From CAYINJ01 sp964364745 (GTDB taxonomy: Bacteria > Patescibacteriota > Patescibacteriia > JACRDY01), in NCBI GenBank assembly GCA_964364745.1, contig CAYINJ010000008.1, forward strand, positions 1-21,237: DNA of 21,237 bases. Reading direction: 5' to 3'. The position numbers and the translations under genes were made by a program. Position 1 is the stretch's first letter. Every line of letters begins with the position of its first letter. Below the pieces are notes generated by a model. It made no database searches and was not told where the DNA came from. It saw only the letters and a program-made list of their open reading frames with translations. Of the stretch, positions 1-7,413 are shown piece by piece.

Positions 1-1388
1 CCTTCCATTTCCATGGCGATCAAACGGTTCAGTTCAATCGCGTATTCAAAGGGCAATTCGCGAGCAAACACCTCCAAAAATCCAGCCACGATCATCCGCT
101 CCGCGTCGGCGCGGCTGATGCCCCGCGATTGAAGATAGAGGAGTTGTTCAGCACTGATTTTCGACACACTGGCCTCGTGCTCAATCCGAGCGGAGGCGTT
201 GGCAATGTCCATCGTGGGGTAAGTGTCGCTGGCGGAGTGTTCATCGAGCAGTAAGGCATCGCAACTGACTTTGACCGTTACGTCGGTAGCGGCCGGCAGG
301 ACTCGGACGAGACCGCGGTAGCTCGAGCGACCACCGTCTTTGGAGACCGATTTGGCGACAATTTTCGAGCGGGTGTGTGGCGCGAGGTGAGTGACCTTGG
401 CGCCGGTGTCTTGGTGTTGGCCCGCCCCGGCGAAAGCCACCGAGAGGATGTCGGCGACGGCACCGGGTTCTTTGAGAATCACCGCCGGGTATTTCATGGT
501 CACTTTCGAGCCCAAGTTGCCATCGACCCACTCAACAGTCGCGTCGCGGTAGGCCACGGCGCGCTTAGTCACTAAGTTGTAAACATTACTCGACCAGTTT
601 TGGATGGTGGTGTAGCGGACTTTGGCGCCGGCTAACACCACCAACTCAACCACCGCGGCGTGGAGCGAATCTTTAGAATATACCGGCGCGGTGCAACCCT
701 CGATGTAATGAACCTGCGACCCTTCATCAGCGATGATTAAGGTGCGTTCGAACTGGCCGACCGACGGGGCGTTAATGCGAAAATAGGCCTGCAGCGGCAA
801 GGCGACCGTCACCCCTTTGGGAATATAGATAAACGACCCTCCCGACCAGACCGCGGTGTTCAACGCGGCAAAGACGTTGTCATTAGCCGGAACAATGGAG
901 GCAAAATATTTCCGTACCAACTCCGGGTAGCGTTTAGGCGCTTCGGACATATCGCAAAACACCACCCCCAGCTTGGTCCAGCGCTCCTGCAGTCGGTGGT
1001 AGATGATCTCGGATTCATACTGGGCGCCCACGCCGGCTAGAAATTTCCGCTCGGCTTGCGGCACGCCCAGCCGCTCGAAGGTGCGCTTAATTTTTTCAGG
1101 CACATCATCCCACGAGTCCGTCGCCCGATCGGTGGACTTGAGATAGTAGGTTAGGTCATCAAAATCAATCCCCGACAGGTCCGGTCCCCAGGCCGGCAAG
1201 GGCTGGGCCAAGAACGTGGCGAGGGCCTGCCGCCGGATCGCCAGCAGCCAAGCGGGCTCGTCGTGTTGCTTGGAAATAAACTCGACCACCTCGCGAGTCA
1301 GCCCGCGCGGCGTGGCTGCCGAGTAGTGGACAGCATCGCGCCAGGTATGGGCGGTTCGGTTGACGGTAAAGGTCGTGGTCTTGGCCAT
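1..1388 (-). CDS. sufB: Fe-S cluster assembly scaffold SufB (C-terminal end cut by window edge)
   Basis: SufB is the scaffold subunit of the SUF Fe-S cluster assembly complex and works with the ATPase SufC in the cytoplasm. I translated the reverse strand from ATG at 1388: 462 codons stay open to the window edge. The product carries SufB-family stretches such as YIPKGVTVALPLQAYFRIN, VHYIEGCTAP, SLHAAVVEL, VTMKYPAV and the C-terminal SRGISRADAERMIVAGFLE followed by ELNRLIAMEME. SufB proteins are about 470 residues, so only a few residues are missing. The start lies 5 nt after the sufC stop, so the two are translated from one mRNA. No sufD, sufS or sufU is visible; they could lie beyond the edge. 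Confidence 0.95.
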   Translation of the reverse strand, partial: MAKTTTFTVNRTAHTWRDAVHYSAATPRGLTREVVEFISKQHDEPAWLLAIRRQALATFLAQPLPAWGPDLSGIDFDDLTYYLKSTDRATDSWDDVPEKIKRTFERLGVPQAERKFLAGVGAQYESEIIYHRLQERWTKLGVVFCDMSEAPKRYPELVRKYFASIVPANDNVFAALNTAVWSGGSFIYIPKGVTVALPLQAYFRINAPSVGQFERTLIIADEGSQVHYIEGCTAPVYSKDSLHAAVVELVVLAGAKVRYTTIQNWSSNVYNLVTKRAVAYRDATVEWVDGNLGSKVTMKYPAVILKEPGAVADILSVAFAGAGQHQDTGAKVTHLAPHTRSKIVAKSVSKDGGRSSYRGLVRVLPAATDVTVKVSCDALLLDEHSASDTYPTMDIANASARIEHEASVSKISAEQLLYLQSRGISRADAERMIVAGFLEVFARELPFEYAIELNRLIAMEME

Positions 1389-1393
1389 AGGAC

Positions 1394-2137
1394 TTAGGCC
1401 GTCGGTAGCCAGGCGTATCCCTGGCGGGCGACTTTGGCCATAATTGCTTTGCCCCCTTGCGCGGCCACTCGCCCAGCGGACAACACCGTCACGGTCTGGG
1501 GTTGGAGGAAGTCGAGGAGGCGCTGGTAGTGAGTGATGACCAAAATACCGACCCGGTATTCTTTGGCGGCCAGGGCGATGGCCTTGGCCACTAAGCGCAA
1601 AGCATCAACATCGAGGCCGGAATCGGTCTCGTCGAGGATGGCCAGCTTCGGTCGCAACACCAACAACTGCACCATTTCACCTTTTTTCTTTTCACCACCC
1701 GACCAGCCATCGTTGATCATCCGAGTTAAGAAGCTCGGCGGCAGTTTGAGGAGCTTAAACGCCGCCGCGCACCGGGCGGTGAAATCCTCCCGCGAGATGG
1801 CCGGAGCACTGCTCGTGGCCGCCGTCCACAAAAACTCTTCCAAGGTCACCCCCGGCAAAGTGCTGGGATGTTGGAAGGCCAAAAATAATCCTAAGCGCGC
1901 CCGCTCCCACGGCTCTAATTTTAAAATGTTTTTGCCCTGCCAGCGAACGGTGCCGCTAGTCACGCGATAATCGGGGTGGCCGATCAAAGTGGCCGCCAGG
2001 GTGGACTTGCCACTGCCGTTGGGGCCCAACAGCGCGGCGACCCGACCGGGCGCGATTGTTAAAGACAGCCGCTTCAGAATGGGGGTATCGCCAATGGCCA
2101 CGGACAGGTTGGTAATTACTAGGGGGCTGGCCGCCAT
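1394..2137 (-). CDS. sufC: Fe-S assembly ATPase SufC
   Basis: SufC is the ABC-type ATPase that drives the SufB scaffold. The 247-residue product is the family's usual length. It shows Walker A GPNGSGKST (residues 38-46), the Q-loop region LFLAFQHPSTLPGV, the ABC signature WSGGEKKKGEM (SufC normally reads FSGGEKKRNEI here) and Walker B LAILDETDSGLD, where the ETDSGLD form is typical of SufC. There is no membrane segment, as expected for a soluble ABC ATPase. It starts 4 nt after the rrf2 stop and ends 5 nt before sufB, so it is the middle gene of a three-gene operon. No SD is seen before its ATG, suggesting translational coupling. Confidence 0.96.
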   Translation of the reverse strand: MAASPLVITNLSVAIGDTPILKRLSLTIAPGRVAALLGPNGSGKSTLAATLIGHPDYRVTSGTVRWQGKNILKLEPWERARLGLFLAFQHPSTLPGVTLEEFLWTAATSSAPAISREDFTARCAAAFKLLKLPPSFLTRMINDGWSGGEKKKGEMVQLLVLRPKLAILDETDSGLDVDALRLVAKAIALAAKEYRVGILVITHYQRLLDFLQPQTVTVLSAGRVAAQGGKAIMAKVARQGYAWLPTA

Positions 2138-2141
2138 ATGG

Positions 2142-2552
2142 TTATAATAATTCAGCCAACGTAATCCCCGCTAGCGTGTGTTCGAGCGCTAACTGGACGC
2201 GCTGCCAACCTTTCTTAGACATGCAGGCCTGTTCGTGCGGACAACTGCCGCCATGCGCCAGACAGCCGAGCAGCAACGGGTGGCCATTTAACACGCCCAA
2301 GACATCACGCAGGGTAATGGTGGCCGGATCACGTTGGAGGACATAACCACCAAAGCGCCCGCGGCTGCTCTGAACCCATTTGGCGTCGCGAAACGGCGCC
2401 ACCAACTGTTCGAGATATTTCACTGACAGATTTTCTCGCTTGGCTACCGCCGCCAAGGCGATGGGCTTTTGGGAAGCATGGGTGGTGGCCAGCCACATGA
2501 CTAGCCGGAGCCCGTTATGTTCGCGAGCGGAGACCGAGCCAAAAAATGACAT
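2142..2552 (-). CDS. Rrf2/IscR-family Fe-S responsive transcriptional regulator
   Basis: This 136-residue protein has the Rrf2 layout: an N-terminal winged helix (NGLRLVMWLA, then NLSVKYLEQLVAPFRDAKWVQSSRGRFGGY) and a C-terminal part with three cysteines in a C-x6-C-x5-C pattern (GCLAHGGSCPHEQACMSKKG). E. coli IscR uses C-x5-C-x5-C to bind an Fe-S cluster, so this protein probably senses cluster status. Its place as first gene of a sufC-sufB operon, and the palindrome across its own promoter, fit an autoregulated Fe-S biogenesis repressor of the IscR/SufR kind. Which of these it most resembles cannot be settled by eye. Confidence 0.9.
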   Translation of the reverse strand: MSFFGSVSAREHNGLRLVMWLATTHASQKPIALAAVAKRENLSVKYLEQLVAPFRDAKWVQSSRGRFGGYVLQRDPATITLRDVLGVLNGHPLLLGCLAHGGSCPHEQACMSKKGWQRVQLALEHTLAGITLAELL

Positions 2553-2560
2553 ATAAAAAT

Positions 2561-2610
2561 TAATCCTACTTTAATAGTAGGATTATATGGTTACTTCATT
2601 AAGCTGTCAA
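2561..2610 (-). promoter_or_regulatory. Consensus promoter with perfect palindromic operator for the rrf2-suf operon
   Basis: On the minus strand TTGACA (2605-2610) is followed by exactly 17 nt and TATAAT (2582-2587), both perfect sigma-70 hexamers. A perfect 10-bp inverted repeat, TAATCCTACT and AGTAGGATTA with a 5-nt spacer (2561-2585), covers the -10 edge and the expected start near 2575. Read along the minus strand its core is CCTACT-N5-AGTAGG, in the style of IscR type 1 and other Rrf2 operators. A protein bound here would block RNA polymerase. The -35 box directly abuts the stop codon of the upstream penicillin-binding protein gene. Confidence 0.9.
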
Positions 2611-4677
2611 TTATTTTACTGTCACCGTAATTTCCGGTCCGCGGACGATGCCACCGTTGCTGCGGAAGATCAGAGTATAGAGTTGATAGGTGCCGGCCGC
2701 TGGCGCGGTCGCCCACGGGACACTAATGGCACTGGTGGCTGGTTGACTGACACTGGTAATGGCTTGCGACTGGCCGTTCGTGGCGGCCAAAAAGTCGATG
2801 CGGTCCACCCGGCTAGGGAAGCTCAAGCTGCCAGTTAGCGCTACCGGCCACTGGGCGCGATCCAGCGTGGCGCCGGCTGCTGGTGCGCTCCACGACCAAC
2901 TCGGAGTGGCTTGGTTGGCCGGCAGTAAGAAATTAACATCAATTGATTGCGTGGCCTGGCCTCCGGCCGCATCCCGCACCGTCGCCGATAGCGAATGAAT
3001 ACCAGAGATAACATCAACCAGCGACAACGTGGCATTAAAGGGCGCGCTGGTCGCGGTGGCGAGCAGCTGGTCGTCGATCCGATACTCGACCGAGCGAGCC
3101 CCGCGCGGGGCCGTCACATTGACGGTGACGGCCAGTTCGGTGCCAGTCACCGTGTCGCCAGCTTGCGGGGACTGAATAGCCAGTGACGGCTGCCGGGCCG
3201 GATCAGCGTCGGTCAGCCGACCGGCTAAGTCGGTCGGTGCTTGGATGAAGCCCTGCCGTTCGGCCCACTGGCGCACGGCGTCTTCCCAGTACGGGAACAT
3301 CGGGTCGTTAAATGGATCAGCCGGCACCGGCCCTGGCGGATCATCTTTGTCGACTAAGAAGAGGATGGAGTGATGTTGCGGCATCAATTTTTCTTGAATC
3401 AAGTCCGGCGGGGTAGCGGCCGTGGCGGCTTGACCGGTGGACACATCGATTTTGACCATCGCCCCGCCGCTGGGCTCGCCGCGCAGCACGGGCTTGGTGG
3501 CGGTGTTGGCTGGTGGGGCATTAAATATCTCAACTGGTTGGTCAACCAGCACGGCGCGCATAAACGAATTCCAAATTGGGGCCGCGACTACACTCCCATC
3601 CGCGCCGCGCTTCATGGCGGCGTTGTCACTGTTGCCCACCCAAACACCGGTGGCCACCGAGGGAGTGTAACCAACCGTCCAAGCATCATGGTAGTCGTTG
3701 GTGGTCCCGGTTTTAGCAGCGACCGGCCGGTCGCCCAGCGTCAGATAGTTTTTTTCACCAAAAATATAGGCGCGGGCGGCGTTATCCGACAAGATACTGG
3801 TCAACTGCTGAACCGCGGTCACGGCGATAGTCGGACGACCGCCATGCTCTGCGGGCTGATATTCATAGAGCACTTTCCCCTTAGCGTCTTCAATCTTGAG
3901 CACTCCGATCGGTTCGTGGTACTGACCTTCGCGAGCATAAGCCGCGTAGGCCGCCGTATGTTCCAACAAGGTCACTTCGCCACCACCCAACACCAGCGAC
4001 AACCCAAACCGGCTGCGATCAGCCAGCGTGGTGTAGCCAAGTTTTTCAGCATTATCTAAGACCTGATTGATGCCGGCCAGATATAATGTTTTGACGGCGG
4101 GAATGTTGAGCGATCCAGCCAAGGCCTGGCGCATCGTCACGGGGCCATGTTCTTTGCCATCGTAATTGTTTGGTTCGTAGGGATCGCCCGCCTCCGTGGG
4201 GAAGGTGGTTTTGACGTCGTAGAGCAGCGTGTCCGGGGTGAAGCCCTTGGCAAACGCGCTGGCGTAGACCAAGGGTTTAAATGATGAACCCGGCTGGCGC
4301 GGCCGCATGGCGACGTTGACTTGGCCATCAATGTCTTCGTTGGTGAAGTCAGCCGAGCCGACCATAGCCATGATCTGGCCGGTCTTGGTGTCCAGCGATA
4401 CCAGCGCCGCGTTACCGGCTTGATAGCGCTCGGTATTAATTGTGACTTGCGCGGCGATCGCCGTCTCCGCTGCCCGCTGATAGTCCAGGTCCAGCGTGGT
4501 GGTTACTTTGAATCCGCCGGCTTCGGCGGCCTGTTCGCCGTACTCTTCGGCCAGGAGTTCGCGGATATACATGACGAAGTGAGGCGCCAGAATTGATTCG
4601 GATCGTGGCCGGAACTCAATCTTTTCCGTCTTGGCGGCCGCGGCCTGTTGTTCGGTGATGAAGCCCAAGTCGACCAT
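2611..4677 (-). CDS. Class A penicillin-binding protein, transpeptidase part (separated from its N-terminus by an in-frame stop)
   Basis: This is the C-terminal part of a PBP1A-like peptidoglycan synthase and would cross-link stem peptides outside the membrane. Penicillin-binding motifs are present in order: SSFK (S131 as acyl acceptor, numbered from the ATG at 4677), SLN in AGSLNIPAVK, and KTG in AAKTGTTNDYHDAW. After the transpeptidase domain come Ig-like beta domains (about residues 480-688), which may bind wall or surface polymers. The ATG at 4677 lies inside a conserved linker helix; the 11 preceding sense codons, back to the TAA at 4711-4713, continue the same reading frame. No SD precedes this ATG, so independent translation looks unlikely. 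Either the gene is broken, the stop is read through, or the base is an error. Confidence 0.85.
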   Translation of the reverse strand: MVDLGFITEQQAAAAKTEKIEFRPRSESILAPHFVMYIRELLAEEYGEQAAEAGGFKVTTTLDLDYQRAAETAIAAQVTINTERYQAGNAALVSLDTKTGQIMAMVGSADFTNEDIDGQVNVAMRPRQPGSSFKPLVYASAFAKGFTPDTLLYDVKTTFPTEAGDPYEPNNYDGKEHGPVTMRQALAGSLNIPAVKTLYLAGINQVLDNAEKLGYTTLADRSRFGLSLVLGGGEVTLLEHTAAYAAYAREGQYHEPIGVLKIEDAKGKVLYEYQPAEHGGRPTIAVTAVQQLTSILSDNAARAYIFGEKNYLTLGDRPVAAKTGTTNDYHDAWTVGYTPSVATGVWVGNSDNAAMKRGADGSVVAAPIWNSFMRAVLVDQPVEIFNAPPANTATKPVLRGEPSGGAMVKIDVSTGQAATAATPPDLIQEKLMPQHHSILFLVDKDDPPGPVPADPFNDPMFPYWEDAVRQWAERQGFIQAPTDLAGRLTDADPARQPSLAIQSPQAGDTVTGTELAVTVNVTAPRGARSVEYRIDDQLLATATSAPFNATLSLVDVISGIHSLSATVRDAAGGQATQSIDVNFLLPANQATPSWSWSAPAAGATLDRAQWPVALTGSLSFPSRVDRIDFLAATNGQSQAITSVSQPATSAISVPWATAPAAGTYQLYTLIFRSNGGIVRGPEITVTVK

Positions 4678-4710
4678 GGAGTTGATGATGTAGCGCTGGC
4701 GTTCAAATAG

Positions 4711-5511
4711 TTAGTCGACCTGACTGCCGTAAGGAGAAAAGTAGGTTGGGCGCTGGGGGATGGCCGCCAAGACGGCGGCTTGCGCTAGCGTCAGGTCTTT
4801 GGCCGACCGGCCAAAAAATGATTGGCTGGCCGCCTCCACGCCATAAATAACCGAGCCGTAGGGGATTTCATTGAAATACAACTGCAGGATTTCGTCTTTA
4901 GAAAATTTGCTTTCAATGCGGTAAGCCAAGATTAGCTCTCGGATCTTGCGGGTGTAGGTTTTCTCATTCGTTAAGATGGCATTTTTGACAAACTGCTGTG
5001 TGATGGTCGAACCGCCCGCGGTTGACCCCTGAAAAATATTCATGATCGCCGAACGGAGCATCCCCCGCAGCGAAAATCCGTGATGTTCATAAAAGTTACG
5101 ATCCTCGGCCGTGATCGCCGCCCACTTCATGTATTCGGGCAGTTCGGTCAAGGTGATCAGCCGTCGATTGACCGCGCCGTGGAGTTGATAGAGAATTGTC
5201 TCACCGGTGCGGTCATAGATGGTGGTGGTTTGTTCCACGGTCCGTTCCAGCAAGCGGTTCGGGTCCGGTAAATCTCGGCTGGTCCAAAAGACCATGATCG
5301 AAAAAAAGACAAAGCCAAAGATCAGCACGGCGGCTCCACCGGGGATGGCGTATTGTCTGACAAAACGCCAGAGGTCTCGGCGATGGAAATCTTGGTAAGA
5401 CAATCGTTTCAGCGGGGTAGTGACAGTCGTTCGCCGAGCCCAGCCGGCAAAGATATTCCGCTTCGGTTTAGTGAAATCACGGTGTGATTTTATGCGACGG
5501 AAGGAGTTCAT
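4711..5511 (-). CDS. Class A penicillin-binding protein, membrane anchor and glycosyltransferase part (truncated by TAA)
   Basis: The 266-residue product has a basic cytoplasmic N-terminus, one membrane helix (about residues 55-77) and a GT51 transglycosylase domain that polymerises lipid II. The family motifs are visible: AEDRNFYEHHG with E136 as the catalytic acid, GGSTITQQFVKN, TRKIRELILAYRIE, KDEILQLYFNEIPYG and AIPQRPTYFSPYG. Translation then hits TAA at 4711-4713. The frame resumes at once with LFERQRYIINSM, the usual continuation in PBP1A proteins, and runs into the transpeptidase part. The distance between the two starts (834 nt) is a multiple of three, so this is a single nonsense codon and not a frameshift. 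Whether the short product is functional on its own is unknown. Confidence 0.88.
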   Translation of the reverse strand: MNSFRRIKSHRDFTKPKRNIFAGWARRTTVTTPLKRLSYQDFHRRDLWRFVRQYAIPGGAAVLIFGFVFFSIMVFWTSRDLPDPNRLLERTVEQTTTIYDRTGETILYQLHGAVNRRLITLTELPEYMKWAAITAEDRNFYEHHGFSLRGMLRSAIMNIFQGSTAGGSTITQQFVKNAILTNEKTYTRKIRELILAYRIESKFSKDEILQLYFNEIPYGSVIYGVEAASQSFFGRSAKDLTLAQAAVLAAIPQRPTYFSPYGSQVD

Positions 5512-5521
5512 AACATGCTGG

Positions 5522-5527
5522 ATTATA
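5522..5527 (-). promoter_or_regulatory. -10 box of the penicillin-binding protein gene
   Basis: TATAAT on the minus strand ends about 10 nt before the ATG at 5511, so the transcript would have a leader of only a few bases. No convincing -35 box is present at 16-18 nt upstream (TTTTCT at best). Modest confidence. Confidence 0.45.
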
Positions 5528-5546
5528 CTGCCAAATCAGCCAAAAG

Positions 5547-5578
5547 AAAAGACCGCCCTGTCGTTCAGCGCGGTCTTT
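5547..5578 (-). terminator. Rho-independent terminator after the first acidic mini-gene
   Basis: On the minus strand AAAGACCGC pairs with GCGGTCTTT around a 14-nt loop, and TCTTTT follows. It sits 15 nt after the stop of the 46-residue ORF and 36 nt before the penicillin-binding protein start, so it separates the two transcripts. Confidence 0.75.
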
Positions 5579-5592
5579 AGAAAATCCGAAAC

Positions 5593-5733
5593 TTAAGCCA
5601 TGGTGTCACTGTCGTCGTCCATGGAGTCGTCATCCGTATCCAGGTCATCATCGTCCGGGGATTCTTCGTCCGCGGCCGCTGCATCGTCCGGGGATTCGTC
5701 TGACGTCATCATGTCTTCGTCCGGGAGGAACAT
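5593..5733 (-). CDS. Small highly acidic protein (46 aa)
   Basis: Reverse-strand ATG at 5733 to TAA at 5593 gives a 46-residue protein starting MFLPDEDMMTSDESPDD and continuing as an Asp/Ser-rich tail with long DDD runs. It has almost no basic residues, no predicted fold and no membrane segment. It has its own promoter (5787-5815) and its own terminator (5547-5578), which argues for a real transcription unit. Its N-terminus MF-x-PDE recurs in the next small ORF (5876-6028), so the two look like paralogues. No function can be assigned; a disordered polyanionic peptide is all that can be read. Confidence 0.6.
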   Translation of the reverse strand: MFLPDEDMMTSDESPDDAAAADEESPDDDDLDTDDDSMDDDSDTMA

Positions 5734-5786
5734 AAGGCACAATTATGAATAGAGCATGAAAAATCAAAGTGACTTTTCATACCGGT

Positions 5787-5815
5787 AGAATAGCAGATTT
5801 ACCGTGTCAAGGCAA
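5787..5815 (-). promoter_or_regulatory. Promoter of the 46-aa acidic ORF
   Basis: Minus strand TTGCCT (5810-5815), 17-nt spacer, TATTCT (5787-5792). The start would fall near 5780, giving a leader of about 47 nt. The -35 box lies directly behind the terminator hairpin of the preceding mini-gene. Confidence 0.55.
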
Positions 5816-5855
5816 GACAAAACCGCCCCGCCCCGCTAAGCGGGGCGGGGCGGTT
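5811..5855 (-). terminator. Very strong GC-rich terminator after the second acidic mini-gene
   Basis: A perfect 16-bp stem (5821-5836 with 5840-5855) with a 3-nt loop is followed on the minus strand by TTTTGTCTTG. It lies 20 nt after the stop of the 50-residue ORF. Confidence 0.9.
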
Positions 5856-5875
5856 AGGGTGCCGATCGCCGGCAG

Positions 5876-6028
5876 TTAGACAGCGGCCGCTTCGTCGGCT
5901 TCGGCCGGAGCGGACACTTCTTCGCTCGGAGCAGACACCTCATCGGTCGTCACTTCTTCAGTGGTCACTTCATCCGTCGCGGGGGCGGCAGGCATCGTGC
6001 CTTCATCTGGAGTAAACATAGAGTTCAT
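5876..6028 (-). CDS. Small acidic Ala/Glu/Thr-rich protein (50 aa)
   Basis: Reverse-strand ATG at 6028 to TAA at 5876 gives a 50-residue protein starting MNSMFTPDEGTMPAAPATDE, then imperfect repeats of the form EVTTEEVTTDEVSAPSEEVSAP. A second in-frame ATG at codon 4 would give MFTPDEG, matching MFLPDED of the neighbouring ORF. It is acidic, low-complexity and probably disordered. A strong terminator follows it and a consensus-like promoter precedes it (6099-6127). Its function is unknown. Confidence 0.6.
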   Translation of the reverse strand: MNSMFTPDEGTMPAAPATDEVTTEEVTTDEVSAPSEEVSAPAEADEAAAV

Positions 6029-6052
6029 TGCTTATGAATTAACCGCTGTCTT

Positions 6053-6084
6053 AAAGAAAAAAGGGCGGTGACCGCCCGGTTTTC
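6053..6084 (-). terminator. Terminator after ruvC, inside the leader of the next mini-gene
   Basis: On the minus strand GGGCGG pairs with CCGCCC (6063-6068 and 6072-6077) around a 3-nt loop, followed by TTTTTTCTTT. It lies about 40 nt after the ruvC stop but downstream of the promoter at 6099-6127, so it can end ruvC transcripts and also sits in the 5' leader of the 50-aa ORF. Confidence 0.85.
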
Positions 6085-6098
6085 AATTAAGTACCGAA

Positions 6099-6127
6099 AT
6101 AATAGCACCATTGACGATGCTTGTCAA
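6099..6127 (-). promoter_or_regulatory. Promoter overlapping the ruvC stop codon
   Basis: Minus strand TTGACA (6122-6127), 17-nt spacer, TATTAT (6099-6104). The ruvC TGA stop is part of the -35 hexamer. The expected start near 6092 precedes the terminator hairpin at 6053-6084. Confidence 0.7.
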
Positions 6128-6600
6128 TGGACTGGTGGTGGTTGGATGCCAGCAATGGCTACGGCCAGCGCGTCAGCCACGTCATCAGGTTTCGGAATGG
6201 TCGGCAGCTGGAGAATGGTCTGGATCATCCGCTGCATTTGCTGCTTACCAGCGTGGCCGTAGCCAGTGATCGCCTGCTTGACCTGGGTCGGCTTGTATTC
6301 GCGAATAGGTAAGCCATGTTTGGCCGCGACCAATAAGATCACGCCACGGGCGTGAGCGACGTTAAGAGCGGTGGTGGTGTTTTGGGCGAAAAATAATTCT
6401 TCAATCGCCAACACTGCCGGCTGATGCGTCGCCAAAATCGCCATCAACGCCGACTCGACTGCCGCTAAACGTTCGGCAAATGGCTGGTCGGCCGGCGTGG
6501 TAATCGCACCATAGGCCACCGCGGTCAACTGGTTGCCAGCTGCGTCAATCACGCCCCAGCCAGTGGTGGCGTAGCCCGGATCAATTCCTAAAATACGCAT
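6124..6600 (-). CDS. ruvC: Holliday junction resolvase RuvC
   Basis: RuvC is the endonuclease that cuts four-way DNA junctions in recombination repair, with RuvAB as partners. The start chosen is ATG at 6600, giving 158 residues that begin MRILGIDPG; a longer ORF from 6624 would run into the end of yebC. The acidic catalytic set is visible: D7 in GIDPG, E67 in LAIEELFF, and D140 and D143 in KPDDVADALAVA. The length is slightly under the family's 160-175. The start is only 2 nt after the yebC stop, so the pair is a tight operon, an order seen in many bacteria. ruvB lies about 14 kb away at the right edge. Confidence 0.96.
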   Translation of the reverse strand: MRILGIDPGYATTGWGVIDAAGNQLTAVAYGAITTPADQPFAERLAAVESALMAILATHQPAVLAIEELFFAQNTTTALNVAHARGVILLVAAKHGLPIREYKPTQVKQAITGYGHAGKQQMQRMIQTILQLPTIPKPDDVADALAVAIAGIQPPPVH

Positions 6601-6602
6601 AA

Positions 6603-7328
6603 TTATACAGCCATATTGCTCCAAAAGTTCTGGACATCTTCGGCGTCATCCAGCGCGTCATAGAGTTTTTCTAACGCCGGCCGCATGGTGTCAGTTACCG
6701 GTAGGGTTTCTTTGGCGTGGTAGCCGGCTTCACTGTCGGTAATGGTAAAGTTAAGTTGCTCGAGTCGGGTTTTCACCGTCGGCAGATCGGTCGGCGGCGT
6801 GGTGATCCAGAGAGTATGGTCGTCGAGCCACTGGATGTCGGCCGCCCCGGCGTCGATGGCGGCCAGTTCGATTACTTCTTGACTTTGACCACTGGGCGCG
6901 ACGGCCTTGATGCCGCCGACGCGGTCGAACATCCACAGCCCGCTGTTGGTCGCGCCCAAACTGCCACCCACCGCGGAGAAAATATGTTTGATGTCGGCGG
7001 CGGCGCGGTTGCGGTTGTCGGTCACCACTTCGACGATGAAGGCACTGCCGTGCGGGCCGAAACATTCGTAGGTTAATTCCTCCAGTGCTGCCCCAGCGGT
7101 ATCCGCGCCACTGCCGCGTTTGATTGCTCGCTCGATGTTATCTTTTGGCACACTGGCACCGCGGGCCTGGTCGACGGCCAGGCGGAGCTTGAAATTATGC
7201 GTCGGGTCAGCTCCGTCGCGGGCAGCGAGCGCCACGGCCTTGGTCAGCTTGGTAAAAACACTGGCCCGCTTGGCATCAGTGACGGCCTTGGCGCGTTTGG
7301 TCGTGGCCCATTTACTATGTCCAGACAT
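6603..7328 (-). CDS. yebC: YebC/PmpR-family protein
   Basis: YebC proteins have been described as transcriptional regulators and, more recently, as translation factors that act at polyproline-type stalls. The start chosen is ATG at 7328, giving MSGHSKWATTKRAKAV, the family's hallmark N-terminus; the ORF could extend to 7367 but those residues are not conserved. The 241-residue length is normal. Other family stretches are KLTKAVALAARDGADP, ARGASVPKDNIERAIKRGSG, ELTYECFGPHGSAFIVEVVTDN and FSAVGGSLGATNSGLWMFDR. It is the first gene of the yebC-ruvC operon. Confidence 0.95.
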   Translation of the reverse strand: MSGHSKWATTKRAKAVTDAKRASVFTKLTKAVALAARDGADPTHNFKLRLAVDQARGASVPKDNIERAIKRGSGADTAGAALEELTYECFGPHGSAFIVEVVTDNRNRAAADIKHIFSAVGGSLGATNSGLWMFDRVGGIKAVAPSGQSQEVIELAAIDAGAADIQWLDDHTLWITTPPTDLPTVKTRLEQLNFTITDSEAGYHAKETLPVTDTMRPALEKLYDALDDAEDVQNFWSNMAV

Positions 7329-7357
7329 AGGAGGGAGTAGATAATGGAAGCGTCTAT

Positions 7358-7366
7358 AGTTTAGCA
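7358..7366 (-). promoter_or_regulatory. Extended -10 promoter of yebC-ruvC
   Basis: Minus strand TGC-TAAACT (7358-7366) places a start near 7351 and a leader of about 23 nt before the yebC ATG at 7328. No matching -35 box was seen. Confidence 0.45.
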
Positions 7367-7413
7367 TTGCGGTGCTCGGCTGGGTAGGCCGGACGACTAG
7401 TTAGCTCACCCGG

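Noticed and set aside
2587..2838. Plus-strand ORF starting inside the suf promoter
   Set aside because: It overlaps the end of the penicillin-binding protein gene on the other strand and has no SD or recognisable motif.
3370..4059. Plus-strand ORF (229 aa) opposite the penicillin-binding protein gene
   Set aside because: It is a shadow frame; the reverse strand encodes the conserved transpeptidase motifs.
4711..4713. Alternative genetic code (TAA as sense)
   Set aside because: Other genes in the window, including yebC, sufC and rrf2, use TAA as their natural stop.
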